A DNA stretch of 64,000 bases from assembly GCA_006538405.1 (NCBI GenBank), contig BJKQ01000017.1, positions 310,001-374,000 of the forward strand, read 5' to 3'. Shown one piece after another: positions 22,669 through 33,911 of this stretch; positions within the stretch are counted from its first letter, which is position 1; the number at the start of each line of letters is the position of its first letter. Position numbers and translations under genes: made by a program. The DNA is from Hansfordia pulvinata (lineage: Eukaryota; Ascomycota; Sordariomycetes; Xylariales). A model generated the notes under the pieces. That model ran no database searches, was not told the origin of the DNA, and was given only the letters and a program-made list of their open reading frames with translations.

Positions 22669-23652
22669 ATGTCGTCCTTCACCAACGCGCCCGTTTCGCG
22701 GACGCTGGTCTACGGTCTGATCGGCTCGTCGACGCTGGTCAGCCTGCTCGACATCAAGCACCAGCTGCACATCTCGTCGGCGTGGTGGTCCGCCGGGGCG
22801 ACGGCGACGGCGGCGGCAGCGAGCTCCCCCTCGCCCTCGTGGGCCCTGTTCCTGTGGACGGCGGCGCGCCGCGCGGCCACTTGGCAGGCGGCGTACGCCA
22901 ACTCGTCCGAGGTGCTGTTCGCCGCCATGGCCCTCTACCACCTGCGCAACGTCGAGCGCCTGTGGGGCCCCGCCAAGTTCGCCTCCTTCGTCGTCGTCGC
23001 CTACGCCCTGTCCGGCCTGCTGGCGCCCCTCGCCCTCGCCCTCGTCGCCCGGCCCCTGACCCTCGGCTACTTCGACTACCTGCCCCCCGGCCCCACGCCG
23101 GTCATCTTCGCCATCCTCGCCCAGTACCACGCCACCATCCCGCAGATCTACAAGTACCGCGTGGCCACCAGCGCCAGCACCGCCCCGTCGGGTAGAAGCA
23201 ACGGCAACATGACCAACAACGGCCAAGAGGAGGAGGAGGCGGAGGAGGCGGAAGACGGGAACAGCAGCTTCAACGGCCTGACCTTCTCTGACAAGTCCTA
23301 CCGCTACCTCCTCGCCGCCCAGCTGGCCCTGGCCCAGTGGCCCGGCTCCCTCCTGGCCGCCGCCGCCGGCTGGCTGGTCGGGCACGCCTGGCGCACCGAG
23401 CTGCTGCCCCGCGCCGTGACCCGCTGGCGCGTGCCCCGCTCCCTCGTCGGCATGTCACCTGCCGCCTCGGCCTCCTCGTCCGCGCCAGCGTCTTCTTCTT
23501 CGGCGGCGGCAGCAGGAGAAGACGGCGGGGATGGCTTCCGCGAGATGCGCCGCAGGCTCGAGGAGGAGGCCGCCGCGGCCGAGGGCACGACGACGTCCGC
23601 GGGCCCCGGGGGTGTCGGCGCCGCTGCGCGCAGGGCGCGCGGCGCGGCGTGA
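22669..23652 (+). CDS. dsc2: Dsc2/UBAC2-like rhomboid-fold membrane protein
   Basis: An intronless 327-aa multi-pass membrane protein. The start is Met 22669; the 31 codons open upstream are Arg/Thr/Pro-rich leader-like sequence. Conserved rhomboid-like blocks are seen: TNAPVSRTLVYGLIGSSTL, then WQAAYANSSEVLFAAMALYHLRNVERLWG, then FASFVVVAYALSGLL, then NYLPAGPTP-equivalent DYLPPGPTPVIFAILAQYH, then SDKSYRYLLAAQLALAQWPGSLLAAAAGWLVGHAWR. No rhomboid Ser/His catalytic pair is apparent, consistent with a pseudoprotease. Homologues of this type are the Dsc2 subunit of the Golgi Dsc E3 ligase, needed for SREBP processing in fission yeast and Aspergillus, and animal UBAC2. The loop near residues 175-205 is acidic and low-complexity (EEEEAEEAED). 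The C-terminus (EMRRRLEEEAAAAEG..., then Gly/Ala/Arg) matches the coiled start of the usual tail, but neither a UBA domain nor the short conserved ending of other fungi is visible. Confidence 0.78.
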   Translation: MSSFTNAPVSRTLVYGLIGSSTLVSLLDIKHQLHISSAWWSAGATATAAAASSPSPSWALFLWTAARRAATWQAAYANSSEVLFAAMALYHLRNVERLWGPAKFASFVVVAYALSGLLAPLALALVARPLTLGYFDYLPPGPTPVIFAILAQYHATIPQIYKYRVATSASTAPSGRSNGNMTNNGQEEEEAEEAEDGNSSFNGLTFSDKSYRYLLAAQLALAQWPGSLLAAAAGWLVGHAWRTELLPRAVTRWRVPRSLVGMSPAASASSSAPASSSSAAAAGEDGGDGFREMRRRLEEEAAAAEGTTTSAGPGGVGAAARRARGAA

Positions 23653-24681
23653 CACGAGAGAGGGGGAACAATGATGATTCCAGTGATGTGGGATGGCTCT
23701 TGAACTGCTGCGGGTGGACCCCGCGAGCGTGTCTCGTACGAATGCCTCATGCCGGTCAGACGATAGCGAACCGCGCTTGCAGAAGGTGCCCGTGGATGTC
23801 GTGACCGCGACGGCGCTGTGATTCTTCGTCGGTAAAGCTGCGCGCCGAGGACGAGAGGCGGAAGCCTACAGAGCCCCCGGGGGGACATCGGCGAGCATAA
23901 GACCTACTCAGGAAATACAACAAGACATGAATACAATAAACATGATACATCGGCTGGTGTCAACAACCTCTACATACTATGAGCATGGTGGCATTGCCAC
24001 CTCCGGCGATACGTGGTCATGGATTGCACGGTGCGTGCGAAGGCGTTTCCGCGTCGTGTTGTGAGTGCCGGAGAGTAATCACAGTGTGCATCCCATCTCT
24101 CCCTGCCGCGTCCGGGAGCCCCGACCCAGCTCGCAAGGAAAAGCGGAAGCAAGCGATTCAGAAGCGCCAACAAGACCGACGCGACCTGTAGAGAGCAGCA
24201 GGGGCGGTCCTTGAGACCACATGGCTGGAACTATGCCCGATCTACACAGCAGCACACCACGTAAAGCCAATGCAACGTCTTCTCCGATCGCCGTCATTCA
24301 TTCTTTGGTCATTAATCTTGAGCCCGGGAGGGCCAAAAGAAGATGTCACGAGTAACATATACGTGAGAGAAGATGTATACCAACGACTCCTCCCTGGCCG
24401 GAAAAAGAACAATGTATAGAAAAAAGAAAATAAAGGAGGCCAATGTAAACGCCGCCCTGCCCTCCCGCCTCCTCTTTCCCGCGAGGAAGAAACAAAGCCC
24501 TTAACCAACGCCCCCCCTTGCATTTGCATGACCTGCCTCCGGTACGGATCCTGCCTGTGATATCGAAAAGCAAAACCGCGAGCTCGCGCCAGTCGATCGC
24601 CAGTGACCTTGCATGCGCTGTCGTGACACGACGCACGTGCGCAACAAAGCCTCCTTCTCTCTCTCTCTCTCCCCCTCTCTC
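23653..24681. other. Convergent intergenic region with 3' UTRs
   Basis: About 1 kb between convergent genes. An AATAAA-like word lies in ACAATAAACATG near 23930-23941, suitable for the Dsc2-like gene on the plus strand. No gene seen. Confidence 0.5.
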
Positions 24682-27600
24682 TCAGGCCACCACCACGGTT
24701 CGAGCGCGCATCTCGCGCCTGGCGCCCTCGTCGCCCTCTCTGGCCCGCACCCCCTCGCCGACGACGAGCGCGAACACGCGCCGCGCGAGCACCCACTCGT
24801 CCCACGGGTGGTCGCGGGCGCCGTGGTCCGAGTGGCCGCCGGTGAACGGGCTACCGTCGCCGCTGCGCCGCCGCCGCGGCCGGTGTAGTCGCCTCCCTTT
24901 CTTCGACGGCGAACCCATCTCGTCGTCGTCGTCGTCGTCGTCGCCGCCGGAGGAATAGTCGGACGAGGAGGAGGAGGTCGACGACTCGTCCAACGCGGCG
25001 GGCGGCAGCTGCAGAAGGTAAGCCCACCCGCCCAACTCGCCGGCAAACGCCTCGATAGCGTCGCAGTGCCACTGGCGGACGACCATGGCGTGGCCCCAGC
25101 CCGCGCACTCGAGGCCCACGAGGGACGCGCTGCGCTCCTTGTTGATGCCACCGCCACCGCCACCGGCTTTCCTGGCGTTGTTCTTGCTGAGCGAGAGTGA
25201 CGACCTGCTCGCCGTGGCTGCTCGGACGCGCGCCCAAGCGCTGCTCGCGAAAAAGGCCTCCGGGTCGTCGCGCCGCTGCCGCAGCAGGCGCTGCAGCAGC
25301 TCCCAGTGCGCCGTCGACCACTCGGCCGTGCTGAGCGACGGCGGGCCCGCCGTCTCTTGCGGCCGCGTGATGTCCAAATGCACCTGCGACACGGGCAGCA
25401 GGTTGTTGTCGGTGAAGTGGACGGTGCGGCGCGGTGTTGCCGCCGGTGCTGCCGGTGGGTTGCCGTTGTTGTAGATGTAGTTGTTGCTGGAAGCAGCGTC
25501 GTTGGTCCCATTCTGCCGCTGTCCTTGTCCCTGTTGCTGCCGCTCCTGCTGCTGCTGCTGCTGCGCCTCGTACTCCCGGCGAATGGGCGACCGCAGCGCC
25601 GACTTGATCGGCGACGCCGTCCGGTCCCAGTGAGAGGGCCGCTCGCGCGGCGGCAGGCGCTCGTACTCGGTTCCGTCCGTCAAGACTGACGAGTCATTGC
25701 CTTCGTCGTTGCTGCTGTTGCCGCCGCCGCCGTTGCTGTCCTCCTGCTGGTCGTAGTCGTAGACGCTCTGCACGATCCGGTTGACCGGCTTGGCAGCCGC
25801 ACCCGCCGTGCTGGGTCGGTGGGGGGTCGGGGGTCGACTGCGGACTGATGGCGGGGCAGCAGCAGCAGCACCACCACCACCACCACGACGGGACGCCGAC
25901 GCGCCCGGTAGAGGACTCCTGCCGCCGCTAGTCGCCTGCTCAGGGGTGGACGGGAGCGGGGCCTCGGAATACTCGGAGGAGGGCGCGTACGTGTCGGCGA
26001 CGGTGGCGTCGGACCGCGGGGCGCGAAGACCAGCCGGCGTTCCCGGGGCCGGCCGGAATTGCTTCTGGGGGATCGGGGGCAGCTGGGCCCTGGTCTTGGG
26101 GCGGTAGCCGAGGGGCGACGACGACGAGAAGTCGTCCGAGATGTTGCGGGGCTCGCGGAGGGCGCCGAAGCGCGGCTCGGGCAGCAGCGACTGCGGTAGA
26201 GACTGCTGCTGCTGCTTGGCGGGCGAGATGCCGTTGGCGGCTCCGCTCTGAGGGAACTGGGCGATGGCACCGTAGCGTGGCTCCGGCAGCAGCGACGGCC
26301 GCCTCGGCTGAGGCGGCGAGCTGTTGTGGTGTATGTCCTCGGGCTCAGCAACGTCGCGATCTGACTGCAAGGGAGCCTGCAGGGACGGTCGTCTCGGTAC
26401 AGGCGGCGAGCTGTTGTGCACCCGGCCGTCCTCGCATCCCGGGCCGCGCCCCTGCGCGAGGGTGCCGTACTGGGGCTCGGGCAGCCGGGCGTTGGGCGTG
26501 GCGGACGCGGCGGACGATGGTCTCTGAGGTCCGGGGCGGATGGACCTGTCGGCGGGGATACGCCCGTGGCGCGGCTCCGGGAGGCGGAGAGCCGAGGCGG
26601 CGGCGACGGGGACTGCGGCGCGAGCCGGCTTCGGGGTCGGCGTCGCGTCCTCGAACAGCAGGTCCTCGATGTTCCGGCCGGGACTGCTGCTCTCAAAGGT
26701 GGGCGTCTGTTCCTGGGCGGGCTTGGTCTCGGTCGCGGACTGTGCGGTTGACCTTCCCAGCAGCGACGCCGAGGACTCGCGCTCGCGCTCGGACTCGTGG
26801 TCGCGTGGTCGCGGCGACAACTTGGAGGGCTGGGCGGGCTTCGTCCTGGGCCGGGAGCCGTTGCCCAGCATCGCATTGGCGATCGCGCGATGGTCCAGGA
26901 GACCGGGCCGCGGCGAGGACTCGTACTGCGAGGGCTCACTCGGGGCGGCCTGGCTCGAGGGCTCCCGCGGGGGCTCGTCGTCCTGTTCCATATCATCGAG
27001 ATCGTCGGCTGATTCCTCATCTTCCGCTTCCGCTTCTTCTTCCTCGGCCTCCTCCGCTTCTTGCGGCTCCTTTTCCGGTAGCTCGGACGCAGGCTCAGGC
27101 TCTTCCTCTTCTTCTTGTTCTGCCCCCTCTTCTTCTTCTTCTTCTTCCTCTACCTCCTCTTCTTCCTCTTCCTCCTCTTCCCCCTCTTCGTAATCTTCTT
27201 CTCCCGCCCCGTCTTCATTAACCCCATCGCTGCGCCGCGCGGGTTCTTGAGCGCCCTCGGCCGCCCCGTACAGGTGTCTGAGAGGCGTCTTTTCGAGCAT
27301 CGACTGCGCGATGCGCCGGTGCAGCGGCGTGACGTCCGACGCCCTTCCCCCTGCCGCTGCTGCCGCCGCCGCCGCCGGCCGACCTCCAGATCCCAGCTCG
27401 CCGACGACCCGACGCCGCTTGCCGCTGCTCTCACCCACGCCGCCGCGGCCATCTCTCCCGTCCGCAGCCCCCTCCCCCTCCTCCTCTTCTCCTGCTGTGT
27501 CGGGCTGCTTCCGCTTCGGCACGGACCGCGGCGACGAGAAGAAGGCCATGAAGTCAAAGTTGCCCAGGATGCCCCCTTTGTTCTCGGCAGCGGTTTGGTC

Positions 27601-27981
27601 ACGCGCGGGACCGCTCGGCCTCTTCGACCGGCCTTCCTCTACGCCGTCTTGCAATGGCCGCCGCTGCGGCTTGGGAAACAGGTTGCCGGTGGTAGGTGTG
27701 GCGCGCGGCTGCTGACCCACGAGCTGCGAGTATTCTTCTTCGGCGTCGTTAGAGGCAGCAGCCGCTGCTGCGTGCCGCGGGGAGGACTGCCGCCGCTGCG
27801 GCTGCGGCGTCTTGGACTGAAGCTGCTGCTGCTGCTGCTGCTGCTGAGGAAACAGGCGACGGGCCGTCGGGGTCGGGCGCTGCTGCTTCTCCATGAGCTG
27901 AGAGTACTCCTCAGCGGCAGAGGTGTCGGCCACGCGCGCGGCCGTCTGATCGTCAACGCGCGCTCGGGGCTGCTCGGCCGT

Positions 27982-28042
<61 letters not shown>

Positions 28043-29603
28043 GGGGGTCGGGGCGTGGCCCCCGTGGCCTCGAGGTCCCAGAGGTCGAGGTCGTCGAGGG
28101 CTTCCGCGTCTCCAGTCTCCTCAATCTCCTCAGGCTCTTGGTTGTGCTCTGGCTGTTCTTCTTCTTGCTCTAGCCGTTGGCCCTCTTGAGCCTGTTCCAC
28201 GGCCTCTTCTTCCTCTATCTGAACCTCTTCTTCCTCTGCTTCAACCTCTTGATCCTCTGCCTCGAGCTCTTCGCCTTCCCCGTCGCCTTCATCGGCATCC
28301 TCGTCCGCACCACCCGCACCGCCTTGCCCCGGGCTCGGCGTGGGGCTCGGCGGCTCGGCGCCCGTGGAGCTGTGGTGAGCCGCCGCGGCCGAGGCGGTCT
28401 CTCTAAGAGCTTCGGTCTGGCTGTAGTCGTGCAGGTCCGGGCCGAAAGGGTCCGACAGCTGGCCCGTGACCTGGGGGCTGCTGGTCCCAGGGCCGCTCCC
28501 GAGCGAATGGCTGTGACGGGACGAGCGGGACCGCGCAGACGGAGGGGCAGGGCCAGAGCCAGCGCTCGCCTCGGCACTTCGCCTGTTCACGGACGCAGAG
28601 GGAGCCGGAGCCGGCGCTGGCGACGGAGGCAGGGAGGACAGCTCGGGCAGGGAGAAGTCGGTGGGGGCCTCGGCTCGCGCTGGACCCGGCGCGGGCGCGG
28701 GCTGTCTGGCTGTCGCCGTGTCCCTCCCCTCCGCCTGCTGCTGCGGCTGGTGATACTGCTGTGGCGGCTGCTGCGGCTGCCTTGGCAGCTCTGCCCTCGC
28801 CGCGCCCCGGAACGGGCTGCCCAGGTTGCTCTCCGGGGCGGGTGACGAGCGGTCCGATGTGACGCTCTGCAGAGACCGGGCCGCGCGGACGATGGGGGAG
28901 AGCGTGGTGGGCCGGTTGTGGTTGAAGAAGCCAGCCTGCTGCTGCTGTTGCTGCGGAGGCGCCAGGCGCCCGTTGCTGTCGCCGTAGCTGTAGCTGTGAC
29001 TGCTGGTGGTGCGCACAGGCGGCGAAGAGGGCAGGTCCGGTTGAGAGGACAGAATCGGCTGATCACTGAATTGTTGCTGCTGCTGTTGCAGCTTGCGTTG
29101 CTCCAGGAGCTGTCCCAGGCTGAGTCTCCGGCCACCAGCCTCGGCGCTGCCACCGTCGTCAAGCACAGGGGCGTTTCGCGCAAGGCCGTCGCCCCTCCGC
29201 CCGCGCAGCTGCTCACCGCGCAGACGAGCCGAGGTAACCGTCTCCGTTTCCGTCGCCGTGGTCGTTGTGATTAAGGGGTAGCCTGGCTCGTCGTGAATCC
29301 GTTCCTCGACGGAGTCCTGAGGGCCGCGGAAATCATCCGACCCCTGGCCCCGGCGTGAGGCAGATCCGTGGCCGTGGCCGTGGCCCTGTATGCCCTCGTC
29401 CTGATCAGAATCGGGAATCTCGATTTGGGCCCTGACACTTCTCTGTTCGGGAGCGAGTCTATAACTGCCGTTTACTGGTAGATTGGCGCGGCCTGAAGAT
29501 GCTGAACGCGGTCGTGACGCAGATCTGCGCTGTGACGCCGAGCGTGACTGTGAAGAGGTCCGCGCCTGGGAACTTGGAGCAGGGCGAGCGCCGGCACGGG
29601 GCG

Positions 29604-29664
<61 letters not shown>

Positions 29665-32034
29665 AACGTCGTCGCTCAGAGGGTCGAGCGAGGCTTCACG
29701 CGAGGGGATGGCAGCCTGGCCATCGGCGACAACCGCATCGGAAACGGGGAGCTGTTCAACGTCGTCGTCGTCATCGTCATCATTCCCTTCCCTGGCTTCC
29801 TCATCTTCCGCTTCGCCAACACCAGGAAATCCCGGCGCCGCGTGCTCAGGCTCAGGCTCAGACTCAAGCTCAGACTCAAGCTCAGACTCAGACTTGGAGT
29901 CGGGCAGCTCGAGCTGCTGCCCCGCGGCGCTCTCGTCGCCCGCGCCCTCTCCATCCTCGCCCTGCTGCTGGGTGCTGCGGCGCAGCGACTCGAGGGTGCG
30001 GTTGATAATGTGATTGGTAGTGTCGCCGGGCTCGGGCGGTTCGAAGGGCTCTTCGACCGCCGCCTGCCCGCCGGCCGGGTCGAGGAGGTCGGGCATCGCG
30101 CCGCTGCGGCTGGCCTGGAACGAGGCACGACTGGCCTGGAACGAAGTGCGGAAGGACGCCTGGAAGGACGGCAGAGACTCGACGGCGATCATGCTGAAGT
30201 CGGAGGCCGGGTGCTCGATGGGCTCGGTCATGGGGTCGTCCTGCTCGCTGGCTTGGTCGTCGTCCTCGTCAAAGTCGTTATTGCCATCGTCGAAGTCGTT
30301 TGGGTCGGGTTCCGCTCCGGGCTCCCTTTCTTCTTCCCGCTCCTCGGCTTCATGTGCGTCTGCAGGGATCGTCTGCGCCGGCGCTTGGTCTTCGACCGCC
30401 GGGCCGTCGACCGGGCGCTCCTCGGCAATAGGGCTGAGCATCAGCAGATCGTCTAGGTCTTCGCCGTTAGCCCCGTCGTTGTCCGGCTCTAGGTCCCGCG
30501 GCGGCGGCGGCGGCCTGGAGGGCGAGCTGGGCTGGGCACTTGCATCCTGTTCCTGCGCGTTGAACTCCTCATCGAGCCCACCAACCACGGCCTCGCCGAG
30601 GCTGCCGCCCCTCTTTCCCCTGCTGCTGCTGAACCAAGGCGTTCCCCCTTCCGGGCGGTCGTCGCTGTTGGCGTTGGCGTTGGGGTCGGTTTCGGCCGTC
30701 GGTGTCGCGCTGAGCTGCTTGCGCGGCCTGCCGCGCGGGCGGCGCGGGCGTGCGCTCATGGTGAACGAGTTGACCGTATCGTCCTCGATGGCGCCGGTGA
30801 GCGTGAGGTCCTCGGTTGTGTGGCCGGGCGTGAAGGATGGCAGGGGGCTGCTGGCGGTATCGTCCACGGATCTCGCCTCAGAAGCACGGCCGGATCTATC
30901 GCCGCCGCCACTGCTGGGAGCCGGCGGCGGCGGCAAGGGGGTGTTCTTGCGCGGCCTACCGGGTCTGCGCTTGGGCGTGACGCCGGCGAAGGACGTCTCG
31001 GCAGCAGTGGTGGCGGCTCGTCGGGCGGCGGCTGGTGTGTGGGACATGCTGATGTCGTCGCTGTCAAAGGCGGCGGTACCGATGGTCATATCGGAGCCGG
31101 GGAAGGCCGCGGGGTCCGAGTCGGGCACGGTCCGCCGTCGCTTAACGCTCGAAGCCGCGACTGGGCTCTCTTCCTCCACATCCTCCTCCTCAATATTTGG
31201 GTTCGCAGCGGCACCGCGGGCCGGGGTCGGGACGCGGCGCTTGGCGGGGTGCGGCATGGGGGTTCCGTTGCTAACTCGTCGCTTGCGCGCGGGCGTGGAC
31301 TTCTTCTTGGGCGGCGTGGTGAAAACGGCCGTGTCGTCTCTCGCGACCTCTTCGGGCCCGCCCTCGTCGTCGGACAGGCCGCGCAGGGGCACCGTAGTAG
31401 TCTCGATCTGCTCGCCGCGGACGCGGGGCGCGCCTGTGGAGCTGGGCTCGAAGAGGCGCCGGCTGACGTCGGCATCGTCGGCAGGGGCAGCCGAGGAGGA
31501 GCGGCGGGCGGCGCGGCCCCGGGTGCTGGCGCTCCTCGCGCTGGTGCTGCCACGCGGTCTGCCGCGGGGCCGTCCGCGGGGGGTCGGGGTGGCCCGGGAG
31601 GAAGGGCGGGCGTATATGTCCTGCTCGGACTCGACCGTGACGCGGATGCGCTGCGGGGAGCTGCGGTCGCCGACGTCGAGCTCAAAGGTGCGCTTCCTAG
31701 GGCTCGAGCTGCGGGCGTATACGGGCGTGGGGGCACTGGGATCCTTGGGCTCCTTCTTGGGAGGCGAGGCGCTGCGGGAGGGGGAGCGGGAGGGCGCGTC
31801 GCGTCTGGAGTTGGCGGTGAGGTCGTGCTCTGGCAGGGTGCTGAGGACAGAGCGTTGGCGGGGGTTGCTGCTGCTGCCGCCGGCATTGTTCGTCGGGACG
31901 GGGGTGTTTGAGGTGGCTTTGCGGCGCGGCGCGTAGTTTACAGAGCTCGGGATGGGGATGTCGTCCGTCAAAGGGTCGGGCGACGACGTCTCCTCGTAGC
32001 GGGAGCGCCGCTCGTGGCGGCTGCGGGGCGGCAT
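24682..32034 (-). CDS. Giant AT-hook, polyglutamine-rich nuclear protein
   Basis: A 7353-nt uninterrupted ORF encoding 2450 aa. The composition is overwhelmingly disordered. At least three AT-hook-like cores are visible: RGRPRGRPRGS near residue 158, RRPGRPRKN near 358 and RGRPRKQ near 433, so minor-groove DNA binding and nuclear location are expected. Three polyglutamine tracts follow: about 18 Q near residues 792-809, about 20 near 1332-1351 and a shorter one near 1395-1402. A very acidic block (runs of Glu, about 1615-1690) follows. The last ~240 residues are the only part that looks folded: STAEWSTAHWELLQRLLRQR, then DPEAFFASSAWARVRAAT, then LVGLECAGWGHAMVVRQWHC and AFAGELGGWAYLLQLP. This end resembles the conserved C-terminus of fungal proteins annotated as AT-hook DNA-binding proteins; the function is unknown to me. 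The ORF stays open over 7 kb of GC-rich, repeat-laden DNA, strong evidence that it is translated. Confidence 0.8.
27970..28035. repeat. (CTG)n coding microsatellite, polyglutamine on the minus strand
   Basis: A run of roughly 20 CTG/TTG units within the giant AT-hook gene, read as polyGln on the minus strand. Nearly pure CTG, so prone to slippage. Confidence 0.9.
29609..29662. repeat. (CTG)18 coding microsatellite, polyglutamine on the minus strand
   Basis: 18 uninterrupted CTG units encode 18 consecutive Gln in the giant AT-hook protein. Lack of synonymous CAA interruptions suggests recent expansion. Confidence 0.93.
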
Positions 32035-33911
32035 GGTGGATGTGTATGTGTACCTGTATGTTGTGGGTTATGCCGCGGTGTGCGGGAGCGCACGTTTGCG
32101 AGAGCTGGCTTGGCTGTGCGAAGTGGGCGAGCACGAACCTTCGGACCATGCGCGCTGGCGTGGGTTGACGTTCCTGCTACCCAAGTGCGATCGACGCGGA
32201 CCGGTATTGTGTTGTGGTGGGAACGCCGAGACTGAATGATTGCAGCGAGTTGAGAGTTGGCTGGGAAGAGACAGGCGGAGCTGGGCTGTTGGTCCGTGGC
32301 AGTTGAGGAGACGCGAGCTCGGGAGCAAGGGCCCGGCAGCACAACACGTCTTGTTCAGTCACGCGGGGCCGTCGCTGGTGTAGCGCGGGACGGTGAGGCA
32401 GCAGACCAGACAGGACAAGGTGGCGCAGCGCACGCGCGAGCGAGAAGCGAGCCCTCACAAGTAACGGTTAGAGTTGTGCATCGGGACGAGACGGCGACCG
32501 TGCGCGTGGGGAGTAGTGGGAGAGAGCGATACGGCGCGGTGTTGGTGGTGGTGGTGGTGATGGTGGTGGTGGCGAAGAACGTGAATAGCTTCGTCGCGGC
32601 AGTTGGACGCGCCTCGCATCACATCATCGCGTAAAGGGTAGTGGCTGCCGACTCGCTGAGCTCGGGTGAGCATGCCCACTACTCGTACTCGTACTACAGC
32701 ACGACGCTAACGGGCATGCTACGGGCATGGATGGATATCGGTTCCCGTACCTGAAGGTAAGGTGGTGAGGTACCTCCATAACCTAGATACCTATTGCCCG
32801 CGTAGGCATGTACCTTACCTACTCGCACCTGACTAGGGGCGCCTCTCACTACATTACATGTACAGGTATCGACAGATTGTTTAATTCGTCCAGGTACCCG
32901 CCCGGAACAAGTACCTACTCGTAGAGCGAACCCTTACCTAGATGGATCCGGCCTACATCTTTATGTACATGTAGTGCCTTAGAGTAGGTCTCGAGATATC
33001 CTTCGGGACGCAGGTTGGTATTGTGGTATGGTGGATGGAATCGCCCGACATCAGTCTTCTCCAGCGATAGAATCCCCTTTCTGCCCGGAATATACTTATA
33101 GTCAAGTCTAGGCATGTACCTGATATGTTAGGCACTCGAGCGATACTTCTTGTCGCGCCTCCAATCAGCCCATTCGTTGTCAGCCAGCCAGGCCGCCAAT
33201 CGGAGAGACATCGGTTTCGCGTCCGCCCCACATGACGACGAGCCTCATGGCCCGCCACCATCCGCTACCTACATGGATGTACCTACTCGCTGTAGTCTAG
33301 GTACCCAGGTATTTTATCACGTTTTTGCTGCTCTTCGCACCGCCTGCTCCCGCGATAGGGCTGACATTCAGGCTGACACCTGGCGCGCGCTCTTGAAGCA
33401 GGAGGACGACAAAATGGCTGGTTGTAAAATGTCATGATATTTCAGCAGACGCTACTAGGCAGCTAGCCTCAAGATCTTCCATCAGAGAACATGCAGTCTC
33501 GCCGGAGTCGACGGAATCCTCAACTGCAGGCAAACCGCAAAGAGGATGGCTTGCTATATATGAGTACACGAAGAGAAGACGACAAAAATTCGCTCCTCCT
33601 GCCCCTACCCTCTCCACGGATATATGAGATGTGATGAAAGATGAAAAAAAATCGACAACGCTTCGTCTTGGTTCGCAACGAGCCCGATGCCGGTTCGCAC
33701 CGACACATAACACCAATAATGAAAAACAAGAACAAGCCTACTCGCACCGCATCTCCGCCTCCCCTTTCCGGGGTCTTGTTACGTCGAAAGGAAGAACCAA
33801 AGGAACCGTGAAACCCGACGCCCGCATCCCATCTCACGCCAGAGAAAGCAGCAGCAAAGGAAAGGGCTTGGGACATAAGCGCGCACCTGAGCGCGCTTGC
33901 CCATGCCTCTC
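32035..33911. other. Intergenic region upstream of the AT-hook gene
   Basis: About 1.9 kb, holding the promoter of the AT-hook gene and the 3' UTR of the Sds3-like gene. TACTCGTA occurs three times between 32680 and 32915, with dense GGTACCT words near 32755-32830. A (GTG)n tract lies at about 32542-32573. No gene seen. Confidence 0.5.

Noticed and set aside
30014..31936. 640-aa plus-strand ORF opposite the AT-hook gene
   Set aside because: It is an antisense shadow of the 2450-aa ORF: Ser/Arg/Gly-rich, with no domain, and open only because of GC-rich codons on the other strand.
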